This document shows positions 47,530 through 59,236 of a stretch of 64,000 nt of DNA, in pieces; the stretch's first letter is position 1; every line of letters starts with the position of its first letter. The notes below the pieces were generated by a model. It saw only the letters and a list, made by a program, of their open reading frames with translations, made no database searches and was not told where the DNA came from. The stretch is taken from positions 54,895,446-54,959,445 of the forward strand of contig CM019702.1 in assembly GCA_009760885.1 (NCBI GenBank). Reading direction: 5' to 3'. The position numbers and the translations under genes are program-made. This DNA is from Achatina immaculata. Its lineage: Eukaryota > Mollusca > Gastropoda > Stylommatophora > Achatinidae.

Positions 47530-48110
47530 CAACTCCTCTAGCCTCTGGAATTTGCATTTATTGTCCGAATAACCTTTGGAGTCGTTTTGGAGTCATGCTT
47601 TATCAGTCACACTTTGTCTTCTAGTGTAACTCAACATGACCAGAGCTGAGTTGTGGCTCCTTGGTAGAGGGATCACAGCTGCAGGATGTGCTATAGAGTC
47701 TGGATACCTATTTCGTAGGTGCAGGTAAAGATATATGACAGGGCCGGGTGATAGAGATGGGCTCGCAGTCTTCAGGTGTTGTAATAATTAGGTACGTATA
47801 CATATGCTTTTCTATTTTTATTTTATATTGTTTTTAATTTTAAGGTACGGGAAATAGTTCTTACACGGGTGATTAAATCATATTATGTCTGGCCTATGAT
47901 CTGTCCTACTTCTCATTCATTCTTACACATCAACATGTCGATAAAGAATTTGTTGTACTTGCATTTTAAGAAGGAATCACATGTGTGTTAAGAAAGTGGA
48001 TAAGAGTTGATTTTTTGTCGTAGAAGTTGATGGTCCTTATTAATATATCATTCAACTATCATACCTGGATGGTCACAGGGATCGACAGCACATAATATAA
48101 ATCATAACAA
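47530..48110. other. Spacer without recognised features
   Basis: Nothing identified. Confidence 0.5.
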
Positions 48111-48117
48111 ACATATA

Positions 48118-48185
<68 letters not shown>
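48118..48185. repeat. (CA)n(TA)n microsatellite
   Basis: About 10 CA then 23 TA units. Confidence 0.95.
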
Positions 48186-48188
<3 letters not shown>

Positions 48189-48189
48189 C

Positions 48190-48970
48190 GAATAACAAAC
48201 TCACCCGTGCTTAAACGAGAACATGATCTCCTCCGACCCGATGGCATCTTCCTACGTGCTCAACGTACAAAATACGGCCCCATTAAAATTCTCTCAAAAT
48301 TTCTACCTGTATTGTTTCAGTCTGTACCGTTCTTACTCAGAGTTACGTAATTCTCAGCTGACTTGTCACAAATGTATTTCTTTTAATTGCTTCTGCTGTT
48401 GAAAACACACTGATGGCTAATAGTAAGTCCTTACTTCTACCTGTAGAGCACAGTGCATTGTGCGTAGTCTGTAGACTGTGGTTTGTTTTTAACGTGAGGG
48501 GTTGTGTCACATGATCGTTTGATGTTTGGTTGCGTGCTGCTGGTAAGACCATAGCTTATTGTTGCTCGATTATAGTTTAGATTTCACTTACGAAATAGGT
48601 TGTTGGTGTTGTGGTTGGCTGTTACCATACTATTCAAGTCTATCAGCTTTTTTTTTTCACTTCAGAGCTGGCCAAGAGCGTGATGGGATCCATCGGACCA
48701 CAACCACCTTGTCCTGCGAGAGTGTCCACATCTTTCATCTGCCTACCATCATAGAATGGTGACCATAACCAACGTTAACTGTCAGCTGCTCTCCCATCCC
48801 ATCCTCCACTTGCTCCCATGGCTTCACGTTACCTGGTCGGGGGGGGGGGGGGCTATACAGGTATTCCAACTTGACAAAGGCTGTCCCGTAAACCGACTGA
48901 TAAAAGGAGGGGTCTTACTTCTCCTTTGATAGGGGATACCCCTACCCCGCTAACCAATCTTATACGCTAT
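48190..48970. other. Spacer without recognised gene
   Basis: Contains a 14-base G run at about 48839-48852. No protein similarity noticed. Confidence 0.5.
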
Positions 48971-49125
48971 TCATGTAAAATGTACTACGTGGTTTTTGCG
49001 GTGTGGAACATGAAAAGAAATCTATTCTTCATACCTGTTTTGTAATACGTAACACAGATTTAATCCCGTAATATTTTATATCCGGATTTTTGCAAGCTCC
49101 ATTTTCTTATCTTATATGTTGTGTT

Positions 49126-49896
49126 CTATTCTTCCTAAAACCTGCTTGATAGTCTCCCAATATGTTCCACCTGTATGGTTTTAATCTATTTAAAAGTATA
49201 ATAGATAGTATTTGGTAGCTTGTTGTTAGTAATGATGTTCCTCTGTAGTTTTCACACTTGCTCTTATGGCCTTTTTTGAATATTGGGATCAGTGATGATT
49301 CTCTCCATTCACTAAGGAGTTTTTCTTCTCTCCATATTTGTTGTATTAGTGCACATATCTGTTGATGCAGATTTAAACTTCCTTCCTCAATAGGTTCTGC
49401 AGCAATTCCATCTGAACCAGTTGCTTTGCCGTTTCGTAGAAACATGATACTGTAGATGACTTATTTTAATTTTTATACCACTAATATATGACTGCTTTTA
49501 ATTTTAATTGTGAACAGCAACTGCAGATCTTTGAGAATCTTTGGGCCGATAAAGGATACCAACAGCAGAGAATGGAAAGATAGAAAGAAAATTGAACTGA
49601 ACAGCTTATTTAAATTCCAACGAATTATAAATGTCTTGAAACTGAACAGACTACGCTGGCCAGGGCATGTAGAAATAATGAATGAGAACAGACAAACGAA
49701 ACTGAGGTATGCAGAAGAGATGAGGGAAACAAGACCAAGGGGTAGACTAAAACAGAGATGGAAAGAGAACATAGAAGAGAATAAAAGAAATTGCTGTCAC
49801 CAACTGGAGAGACAAGGTTAGGAATAGAGAGGAATGGAGGCGAACTTTATCTGCAGCAGTGAGCCTTAATTGATCGGAAAGCTTAAGAAGAAGAAT
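49126..49896. mobile_element. LINE family F with 5-prime inversion (twin-priming structure)
   Basis: The left half is minus: NGKATGSDGIAAEPIEEGSL, EWRESSLIPIFKKGHKSKCE, NYRGTSLLTTSYQILS, YQAGFRKNRT (49445 down to 49126), the front of the RT. The right half is plus: LRIFGPIKDTNSREW, LNRLRWPGHVEIM, RPRGRLKQRWKENIEE (49530-49800), the rear of the same kind of protein, ending in AAG repeats. Near-identical 12-mers atatgttgtgtt (49114-49125) and atatattgtgtt (49897-49908) flank it. The paralogue at about 63815 is uninterrupted. Confidence 0.8.
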
Positions 49897-49984
49897 ATAT
49901 ATTGTGTTGCACTTCACGTCTAAAACATCGATTGATCTTTTCACTGTGTTACTGTTTATCAGTAACATATTAAGGAAATACCTT

Positions 49985-50225
49985 TTATTTTAATAAATAG
50001 GAAACAACGAGGCTTTCGTACGGTAAAGTAAGAGAACACAGTTTTGTAGGATTAGACCTCGAAAAAAATCGTAGACAAAGCACTTTAGTGAGACGTGGGA
50101 TAGAAAAAAAACTCATAACAGAATTACCTGGGGTTAGAACACGTACTCCGGTAGGGCGAGCAGCCGTCTAGCCACAAGAGAACAGCGTACTAACCAACTG
50201 AGCTAACTAGCACATACAGAAAAAA
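49985..50225 (-). mobile_element. tRNA-derived SINE, family S2, copy 1
   Basis: Minus strand: GTTAGCTCAGTTGGTTAG (box A), GTGTTCTAACCCC (box B, one base off consensus), then a body CTCACTAAAGTGCTTTGTCT to the GTACGAAAGCC region. Same layout as 57530-57765. Confidence 0.8.
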
Positions 50226-50467
50226 AGTGTTTTGTAAGCAGTCATTAGTAACTGTTCAGTAGACACGAAGGATCGTGACACCCGAAAAGAAACGAGCTCT
50301 GATACAGAAATTCCGTAGATTTTAGATTCAGTCTCTCTAGCACATACCAACTTTTAAGACAAACATACACACAAGGTCTCCTGCCATGTCTGGTGCATAC
50401 TTGGAAAACATCAACAAACGAACGAATAACATATTACATGAAGTTAGTTTCAGGTATAGTTTCAGGA
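50226..50467. other. Short spacer between two SINE S2 sequences
   Basis: No feature identified. Confidence 0.4.
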
Positions 50468-50545
50468 ACATATTTTTATAAAATAGGAAACACAGAGAAT
50501 TTCGTACGGTAAAGTAGGAGAACACAGTTTACTAGGATTCCCCGG
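50468..50545 (-). mobile_element. SINE S2 body fragment
   Basis: ttcgtacggtaaagtaggag then aacacag matches the body of the two other S2 copies; the tRNA head is missing. It sits on the left break of the B segmental duplication. Confidence 0.65.
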
Positions 50546-50695
50546 AAAAGATAGATGTATAGAGTTATAGAAACACTCACAAATTACGGCATGAACACCA
50601 CCGAGGCCTGTCATATGGCCTAAAGACGCCGACTGCAGCTCCTTTCACGGGCTCATGGTAAAAGAGAAAGGGTAAAGTACATTCCTCGTACTAAC

Positions 50696-51393
50696 CTGTA
50701 AAGGTAATATGATGCACACACATCTCTCCAAAGTGATTATTGCTGTGATCCAACTGCTCACTCGTGTAAAAGCAAAGTGAGGTAATGAACCTGTTAAATA
50801 AACAACACCTAGGACATCAAAAGGCAGGACAGCCTTCCTGAACTCTGGCGTGAAACATGTGTCCATCCATATCAGTGTCACAAGAGATCCCAGATCAGAG
50901 ACTGAGAGACCTAGATTATGAGGGAGCAAAAACAATGCAGTATTTGGGTTTATAAAACATGTGTTTCTACAAACAATGGGTTCGTATGAAGATAATAGTA
51001 TACGTTCTACTATAAACTATTGAAAGCTAAATAGGAGATATTAACTATTCCTTATGTTTTCATACATCATTGTACTATTTCAAAAAACTATTCTAATAAA
51101 GGTGTGAGCAATAAAATACACTGAGAAATACAAGTAATGATTATTATGTTCTTAAAGATAAATGTTAACCTTTACAAGAGCTCACCCAGTAGACTAACGT
51201 TGATTGGTTCTTTGAAGCCTTGTTTGACAAAGCACATGATGTTGATGATGTTCGTCACAACGCCAAAAGTATTAACCATTTGACTCAGACTTCCTGCGAT
51301 AAACCTTATCAATATCTCTGCCACCTCACTCGTTATAAGAGGAATGTCAGCAGAAGATCCTCCCACAGAGGAAATATTTGATGAATCTGTCAT
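50696..51393 (-). CDS. Receptor B: exons 1-2 of a GPCR, no exon 3
   Basis: Exon 1 is complement 51393-51186 (208 bp) and exon 2 complement 50910-50696 (215 bp). Both are open, with the same ATG, donors (GTGAGC, GTTAGT) and acceptor (CTAG|G) as receptor C. They differ from C by five residues in exon 1, all in the N-terminus and TM1, and by one residue (A-V for A-I) in exon 2. No TM4-TM7 exon is found between 46543 and 50695; the duplicated block stops inside a LINE just past exon 2. The copy is either a truncated pseudogene or an alternative 5-prime cassette spliced to receptor C exon 3 about 11.7 kb downstream, which would be phase-compatible (phase 0). The absence of damage fits either a very recent duplication or continued use. 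Confidence 0.7.
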
Positions 51394-53760
51394 TACGCAC
51401 TGAAAATACGTTTTATTAGGTATAGGAAACTGTACGAACTGGCCCTTATGTTCCTGCAAACACCAGTCATTTATGTATAAAGTCATGAAGAACCCAAACA
51501 CCTTTATATTTTACCTTTCAAAATTAAAAACAAAATATTGCGGGGGCGTAAAATTAATGAATTAAAGTAGCAGTCATGGTAAAGATACATGGAAGAAAGA
51601 GCCTGAGGTTTTTATTCAAAGCCATTGGCGCAAGCGATTTCATTTTTTTGTCTAGCATCTACGTCGGAGCCTACAGTCTTGATGCTCCATGAGACTAATA
51701 CGACTGGAGTAGTATGGGGGTTGTTCCGAGACGGTTTTGAAGAGTCATGACCTGGTAGAAGGGAGGTGCTTACGGCTGCTGGAATCAGTGTATTTAGCCG
51801 TCTTCTCAACAGCCTTCACCAGATGTAGACTACAGTCATTCCCTTTGGTACCCATCTGGGCTATTCTAGGGTTGTATCAGCAGGTAGGAGAAGGCGATCA
51901 AGTAACTGGGTCCTCGGGCACAGTGTAGGAAGACAGACAGCCAGTAGCATGTCCAACCCATGGCTTTGAGTGGATATTACGTCCAAAAATCTGGGAAAAT
52001 GTGTTTAGGCAGCAGCGCCCCGTGCCTGCTCCAGTTTGTCTTTCACCTTCATTTCTAACTAGTTTTGTCGATGACAAAGAACTGTCGGACGGAAAGGATG
52101 TTGCCTGGTTCCTTATTCGCGCAAGGGGAATGAAGTGTGATACAACTTGCGACGCAGACCACGTTTCGAAGGCTATGATGAACTTGTTTATTGACTTCAA
52201 CTGTTTTCAGTCTCAGGTAAGTTTTCCTTCTCTTTGCTGTATCCGTGCTATGTTTCTCCATTCTCTTTACTAGATGTGGGTCGTCTCAGTTATTTTGTCG
52301 GCACTGACCACAGATAATGGCCCGGTAATTCGAACAGAGCTAGCCAAGCGAGCTGATTTTAAAACAGACGTTGGCGAAGAACCGATTTCCTCTGCATTGT
52401 GCACTTCGAAAGCAATACATACAATGTATGAATGCGACATTTGATCAAAGAACTGTACAAGTCGAGATGTGACTACAATACTACACGGCTGAAGAGCCAT
52501 ACTACACAATGCTGCACATTTTCACAAATGAAGAGATACCATTTCTATTCTGTATAACGTCGCAAAGAATAATCACTTTACCACAAACTATAGATAAAAT
52601 GTTTTTTAGCATTTATGAAATTACTGATTTCTGTTTTTTTTTTGAGTCAGTTACAAAAGCGTGATTCTCGTACTTCTGTAATGTGGACGCTTGAAAACGA
52701 ACTTAAGCACTTTGTTTTAAAAAAAATCGTATATTTTAAAAACAGAATTATAAAACCAAAAACTGTATGTTAAAATTCGTCAAGGGAAGTCAATGGATAG
52801 ACACGCTTTGAAAGGAATTACTTACATTGTCTCTATGTATATGTTATATACTCTCATTGCTCTGGTAATTTAATATTTATAGTCATTAAACATTACAATG
52901 AAAGAGATATGTATGTCTTTAAGACGTGAAAATGTGTACTAGTAAATACTGATATCACTTCTTTTCCGACAGAAAATTCAACAATGAATATCCGTGTATA
53001 TGACACTCATAAAGAAACTATGACAAAGCGTAAGTAACATGTTGAATTATATTGTGTCGTATGTAAATGGTTAAGCAAAATTATAAACTGAATTTACAGA
53101 GAAATAACATTTTGAATGAATTAATAAATAGGCATCCGAATAGGTAGATGTTACCAAAGACAGAAGAAAAACGTATATAATTTGGTTTAAAATATACCTG
53201 CTAAAAGTAATTTCCCTTATGTGAGTGAGTGCATTAATATGCACGAATGCAATACCTTTAATTTTAGTTCTTGTATTCATTCAGAGGCACAATATAGTGA
53301 AACTGTTAAAGAAAAATGTGAATAATAACATCATTATATCCATAGATCGGGATTTGAAAGTGTATTTCTTGCTTTTAATAAGTACGCCATTATAAATGCA
53401 CATATAATTTAGTACATAATAAATGTTGTAATACCGACAACGACTCCCATCTAATTAAATATTGTAGAGTATAGAAAATGTTTAATGATCTAATTTCAGT
53501 GTTCATTTTTCCCCCTCTCTGTGTAAGCATACTTGCATACACACATACAATTAAATGTAAGCATACATTCATACATTTGATTTCTTAGCTTCTTGTTACT
53601 GTTTGAAAATGGAATAAAGGTATTAGCTTATAAAAGCTATATTTTCGCCATTATGCCATTTTATTTTGTTGGTAAGTTTCCTCTTTTAAAACTACCGGTT
53701 GTTCATTATGCTATAATAGATTAGACTATGTGGCTTTAATACCGCTCTCCGCTCTCTCTC
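51394..53760. promoter_or_regulatory. Upstream block of receptor B (promoter-bearing, inferred)
   Basis: Duplicate of the receptor C upstream region, including TTTGCAG|GAACATAAGG on the minus strand just upstream of exon 1. The TATA-like motif is altered to tatgtataaa. Confidence 0.35.
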
Positions 53761-53809
53761 TCTATATATATATATATATCTTTATCTATCTCTGGTCCAT
53801 GTCAATCAA

Positions 53810-54070
53810 GAGTTGGTTGTCACTGATGTCTGCAACCATCTATTTTAGCTCTTTCAATAAAACGTGTTTGGACCGTGCTCTGTGTCACTCTAACAGTCCG
53901 TCAAGTACCTTGTTTCTTTGTCTTCCTCTGTTCCTTTTCCCGTACATTTTCCCTGTTGTCACTAGGTGTTCCAGTTTTCTTCTTCTTAAAACATATCCTA
54001 CAAATCTGGACTGTCGTGTTCCGAATGGTGCCATAACATCTCTCTTATGCATATTGAAAACCACACAGTG
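53810..54070 (-). mobile_element. LINE family D C-terminal fragment, copy in block B
   Basis: Duplicate of 45790-46030. It shares its position in the block, so it predates the duplication. Confidence 0.7.
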
Positions 54071-54417
54071 TGTGATTTAAATGTGTTTTCAAAATAAGTG
54101 AATGGTATCATAATAAATAAAAGTGCATCAAAACTATATGTTCTATGCTCTTATGGTTATAGTTATACAGAGATAGTCCCCGTCGTGTTTGCCATGCGGG
54201 ACAGGAAAAAAGAAGAATTTGCCCCATAATAGCTTTCTAAAATGGTTTATGAGTCTCGGAAACACGACTGCCAGCCTCCTAAGATGGGCTTTGATTTTCA
54301 TAACAGGGATTTAATTGAGTAACATTTAATATCTGGTTATTTACAAGTAATATTTATCTTAGCTTATATTGTATGTTGTGCTTCACGTTTTAATCCCTGT
54401 TCTAGTGATCAGCCAGT

Positions 54418-54585
54418 ACAGTGGTTCTTAACCTGGGGGTACGGGCCAGGACGTTTAGGGGTACCCGAGAAGTTGGAAAATGACGAAAAACAGACAAAAA
54501 CGTTGTCAGATTAATTTCGTGTTCAATTTTTTTAATGTGAAAGGGCCACAGTTTATGGAAACAGGCTGTCAATGGGTACTTACGT
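54418..54585. mobile_element. hAT-like transposon end (copy B)
   Basis: Starts CAGTGGTTCTTAACCTGGGG. Duplicate of 46375-46542. Confidence 0.4.
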
Positions 54586-55145
54586 TGAATAGACCTAGAA
54601 ACAATCGAAGACACAGCACGGTTGTTTTCTGATACAACTGGTTATAACATCAGAGCATTTACTTCCCTTCAGGCAAAAGGTTACATGTATTTAAACTTCG
54701 ACCATTCCAAGGGGAGTGAAACCGCTTAGATCATAATTCTCAAAGTTCTCTACCTGCTAATTTGCTTTCTATAACATGAACTACGGTTCTCCGTGTGAAA
54801 ACGTATCTTAACTAATCTGCTACATAGTGGCAATGTGAGACCTTCCAAATCTAATGATATTATCTTAATGAAGAGCATTTCTATTTTATTGGCGATTAAT
54901 AGAATACAGCTTGAAGACTGAGCGATATTTTTTGTATAATTGTTAGAGAATACACTAGGTGTGGCCGTGCCATAAATATCTTTGTCAATAGATGTGCGTA
55001 ACTTTTTTCGAAACTGTAGTTGCCCTAATAATAAGGTACGTAAGTATAATATAATATGATTACACACAAACACAAATATATACACATACGTAAATTATAC
55101 ATAAACATATATATATACCCACATCACCTACACTGATATATATAT
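54586..55145. other. Spacer downstream of receptor A
   Basis: A minus ORF of 111 codons at 54750-55085 has no recognisable feature. Otherwise empty. Confidence 0.4.
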
Positions 55146-55149
55146 ATAT

Positions 55150-55171
55150 GTGTAATAGTAGTAGCAGTAGC

Positions 55172-55202
<31 letters not shown>

Positions 55203-55330
55203 ATATTAGTAGCAGTAGTAGTAGTAATAGTAGTAGTAGTAGTAGTAGTAATTGTAGTAGCAGTAGTAGTAATAATATTAGTAGTAGTAATATTAGTAGT
55301 AGTAGTAGTAGTAGTAATAGTAGTAGTAGT
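55150..55330. repeat. (AGT)n trinucleotide array
   Basis: About 60 units with AAT/AGC variants, about 90 bases downstream of the receptor A stop. The poly-Ser and poly-Leu ORFs are artefacts. Confidence 0.95.
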
Positions 55331-56039
55331 ATTTTTTCTGGTTTAACAAATGTCATCTTCCCATCTTGTATTCATTCCTTTACATGTGTTTTACAAAACG
55401 TGCACAACTTTCTGTAAGCATTAAAACATACAATTCAGGAAAATAGTGTGAAATGAGTCTCTGAATTTCCTACTCATATGATAATATATAACATTATTCA
55501 TAGAAGAATTAACAGACTCAAGAAGAAACCCTACACTCCCCATGATCATGCTTACAGTTACATGTTTCCCTGTAATGTAAAGATCAGGTTTAAATGCTAA
55601 AACCAACATCATGATACCAACTGGAACAAAACAAGAAATAAACAGTGATGAAATCGTCAATACCATCTTTGCTACTTTCTCGTGACGACTAGAAATGTCT
55701 TTCTTCGATGAAACAAACTGATCGTTATGCCATTTAATTCTCATCCGGAGGCTAATAGTAAGAATAAATGTGCAAATAATGATAATAACAAAAGCAATAA
55801 ATGGCACAACAAAATTGTTCATGGTAAAGGAAATCTGCTCCACTTTCTCGCGATCTTCAGTGGAGATAATTCCAAGAATGTCTTTCCCAACTTGTTAACA
55901 GCATACAATGGGGCCCCACAAGCCATGGAGATTATGAAGACACCTATGACGAGTATAAACATTCTTTTCGATGTAATGATTCTTTTCACCTGAAACATAA
56001 TTAAACCTATATTAGGAATATAGTCTTATATATAATATC

Positions 56040-56661
56040 TTATATCCTTCCCGTGCCGTTAAATGTCACATAGGGCTCGCAAGGTAGTTCGCCAATTTTT
56101 TCCTGTTCATGGCGAGCTTTTCAGTCTCATCAAGTGATTTTATGTCTATTAATTTGGCTTCTTTCAACAATCTCCTCTTTAATGCTTCATGTGATCTGCC
56201 TCTTTTTATTTGGCCTGTTGTGTTCCACTTGATAGCTTGTTTTGTGATTCTCTGTTTCTTCTCATCACGTGACCAACATATGTCCATCTCCTTTTCCTGA
56301 TCACTCATGAGCATCGTTGTTGTTCAGTTATCTGTCCTATTCCTGCATTGTTCTTGAATTCGTTCCACTTGATGCAGAGTAATTTTGTAAGCATTCGTTT
56401 TCAAAAATGTCTAATTTATTGTCTATTTCTTTAGTTGTTTTCTAGCTTTCGCATGCATAAATGAGGCTGGATATTACATTTTAATTCAATAATCTTAACT
56501 TTTTTTGTGCTTATAACTTTTAAATGCCAGATGTTCTCAAGATTCTTGAAGATCGATGCTGCTTTTGCAATTCTAATTCTAATTTCCTTTCTGGTGTCAC
56601 CATCCTGTTCTATGTAGCTTTCAAGGTATGCAAATTGATTGATTTCTTCGATATGTGTCTC

Positions 56662-56664
<3 letters not shown>
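56040..56664 (-). mobile_element. LINE family B, 5-prime-truncated
   Basis: Minus strand: INQFAYLESYIEQDGDTRKEI (about 56575-56640), then DQEKEMDICWSRDEKKQ and WNTTGQIKRGRSHEALKRR (about 56150-56305), ending tgtgccgttaaatg at 56054. Lies in intron 2 of receptor A, in the sense of the gene. Confidence 0.78.

Positions 56665-56720
<56 letters not shown>
56665..56720. repeat. (TA)n microsatellite at the 5-prime edge of LINE B
   Basis: About 28 TA units. Confidence 0.95.
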
Positions 56721-56723
<3 letters not shown>

Positions 56724-57529
56724 CAGCATAGATAGCTGAATGCATAATATTTGTGAATATTTGTGAATGAAACAATGTGTATAATTTAAGTTGTATACCA
56801 GAACTGTCATTCTTTCACTAAGGAAAAGACTATAAATCCGAATGTCTTTGTATTAACGCATTTCGCACGTTACAGTAATTGATACCAATATCTTTATACT
56901 GATTTCCACTACGTTTTACATGTCTCACATTCGGATAGGAATTTCTCAAGTAACCGAATTCTATACGGCAACACTACATCACACGCCTGTACTTTTTTTT
57001 TCTTGTAAGAGCTGCGTCATATATTCTATTCTAAATGAATCAGTCATATATCAGAGCCATTTTATTTCTCACAGAAGGCTAACTTTAGAAGTGAAACAAG
57101 AACTGTTCACAATCTTTATATTTCTATTAATCAGCCTTTTAACTCTCACTTTGGCTGCCTTTTTTAAGCCACTGACCTGTCTCTTTAATTTTCATTACAC
57201 GGCGCTCTTACGGCAGAGATGAGTACACAACTGATCTATAATGTGACATCATGTGAAGTGTAGTAGTACCAGCGAACCTTCTGTTAAGAGAAACTTTTGT
57301 CTTATCAGAGTTGAATATTTTGAAGACATTACATTTGCTTGGATATTGAAGTAGACAGAAGCGTATGGTTCATTTTTTACAAAACATAGAAAACTGTGAG
57401 GAAACCGGGCAGAAATAAGAACAATAAAAAGTAACATTAACACGTATAAACGTGTAACATACAACAATCCATTATTTATTCAAACGGCAATTTCAAGGAT
57501 CATATACAAAACAACACAACAGATAAAAC

Positions 57530-57765
57530 AGTTTTTTTATAAAAACAACGAGACCTTCGAACGATAAAGTAAGAGAACACAATTTTTGTAGAATTAGACC
57601 TGGAAAAAATCGTAGACAAAGCACTTTAGTGAGACGTGAGAGAGGAAAAATCAAAAGAGAATTACCTGGGATTCGAACACGGACTCCGGTAGGACGAGCA
57701 GCCGACTAGACACCAGAGAACAGCGTACTAACGAGCTGATCCACCACAGATCCCCAACATATAAA
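57530..57765 (-). mobile_element. tRNA-derived SINE, family S2, copy 2
   Basis: Minus strand: GTGGATCAGCTCGTTAGTAC (box A-like), GTGTTCGAATCCC (exact box B), body with CTCACTAAAGTGCTTTGTCT, A/T-rich 3-prime end at about 57530. Inserted in intron 2 of receptor A; receptor C intron 2 lacks it. Confidence 0.85.
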
Positions 57766-57900
57766 AACACGAACATATGTTAACAACTTAGCCTCTTACA
57801 ACAGTAACGGGCACAACACGAGGTCATACAGACTTAGATAAGCACAATGTGGCGATTGCTTCAGAAAAGAGGTGAAGGGATGATGGCAAAAGGGTATCAC

Positions 57901-58278
57901 ATGGTAAACAACATGGTTGCTATGTCACCGAAAACCTCAGCTTGTTGCCAACGGATATCTATGGTCTAAACAAAAGTCGCTCATATGACGCAGATGATAA
58001 TAGTTAGAAAACAGTATGGTAGTGTTGCAGGGGTAGAAGGATCAGAATGAATAGAGAACACTTGTATGACAAGAGTTCTTGCACAGGATGTCTAGAATAG
58101 AAAGTCAGAAACAGAGTAGAATAGGAGGGAAAATTAAACATTCAGTTGCTCTTGTTTGTCTCTCTAACAGAAATGCTTGGCGAGATTTTGTTTAATGGGA
58201 TCCAGCTGGGTGGTTTTTGCTTAGGCCATTATGAATATAATTGTATTAAGTTGACATAGCAACCATGTTCTTTACCAT
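57901..58278. mobile_element. Possible MITE with 27-bp inverted repeats
   Basis: 57901-57927 (atggtaaacaacatggttgc onward) is the reverse complement of 58252-58278 at 26 of 27 positions. The 324 bp between them have no ORF. No convincing target duplication was seen, so the class is open. Confidence 0.55.
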
Positions 58279-59021
58279 ATTACACGTATTGCCATTAGGA
58301 TCGTAACTGAAATATGCCATTGAGTAAATAAGTGACTGCTCATTGATGGTCAAATATACAATAAGAAGAGAAAATATTAATATAAAACTGCAACAGCCGT
58401 TTCAACATCAGACTGTCTAAGACATGCTGCTCAATCAGTGGGAAAATTCAAACTCCTCAGTGGAAGTTTTAAAGTTTCAAGGAACTTTACAATTTTAAAG
58501 GAACATTAAATCACAGACTGAAAGACTCAGAATGCTGAAATATTCATCTACATTGTAAAAATATCAATATTTCAAAAGTTTGAGTCTGTCAATAATTGGA
58601 TCTACTTTCTTCTTTGAACCTTAAGATTCTTCATCACAAAGAAACGAGAATTGTGATCTAAGTAATGAAATTAAATCAAACATTATGCTGCCTACATCAG
58701 AAAATTCATGAATATCATGCCTACTATAACCTTAGTAATTTTAAACACCCTCTGCGCCACTGTGTTACAATTATAATGAGAAAATAATACATTACAGGTA
58801 AAGAAATAACAACGATGATATTAAGTGTATTGATGTGTAACTGATAATAAAATCGTGTAAGATTTCTACACAAACGTGGAAAATGAGAAGACTGTTAGAT
58901 ACGTGGAGATGTATTATGTTTTACACGTCCATGTTCATGTCACTAACAGTTTTCTGGACTCGTTGTGTGGGTTTATATTTACGGAATTATTCTAGAATTT
59001 ACTTATCTCGTACTAACTAAC

Positions 59022-59236
59022 CTGTAAAGGTAATATGATACACAAACATCTCTCCAGTGTGATCATCGCTGTGATCCAGCTGCTCACTCGTGTAAAAGTA
59101 AAATGAGGTAGTGAGCCTGTTAAATAAGCAACACCTAGGACATCAAAAGGTAAGCAGGCCGTCCGGAACTCTGGTATGAGAGAGGTATTCATCCACATCA
59201 TTGTTACAAGAGATACTAGATCAGAGATTGAAAGAC
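59022..59236 (-). CDS. Receptor A exon 2 (TM2-TM3)
   Basis: 215 bp, open. Encodes LSISDLVSLVTMMW, TPEF replaced by IPEF in the first extracellular loop, and TM3 ending TLERC. Most diverged of the four exon 2 copies. Confidence 0.78.

Larger units (their letters stand above)
50536..54584. repeat. Segmental duplication, copy B
   Basis: Direct duplicate of 42412-46542. The left break falls inside LINE G and adjoins a SINE body fragment. The right break falls after gggtacttacg (54583), beyond which the two copies differ. Confidence 0.9.

Noticed and set aside
47273..47572. Phe/Ser-rich and Lys/Glu-rich ORFs
   Set aside because: Both strands of a polypyrimidine tract; no other coding sign.
50100..50225. 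tRNA gene
   Set aside because: Box A and B are present but the sequence continues into a shared non-tRNA body and recurs elsewhere, so it is a SINE.
55060..55417. Poly-Ser and poly-Leu ORFs
   Set aside because: Translation of an AGT trinucleotide array.
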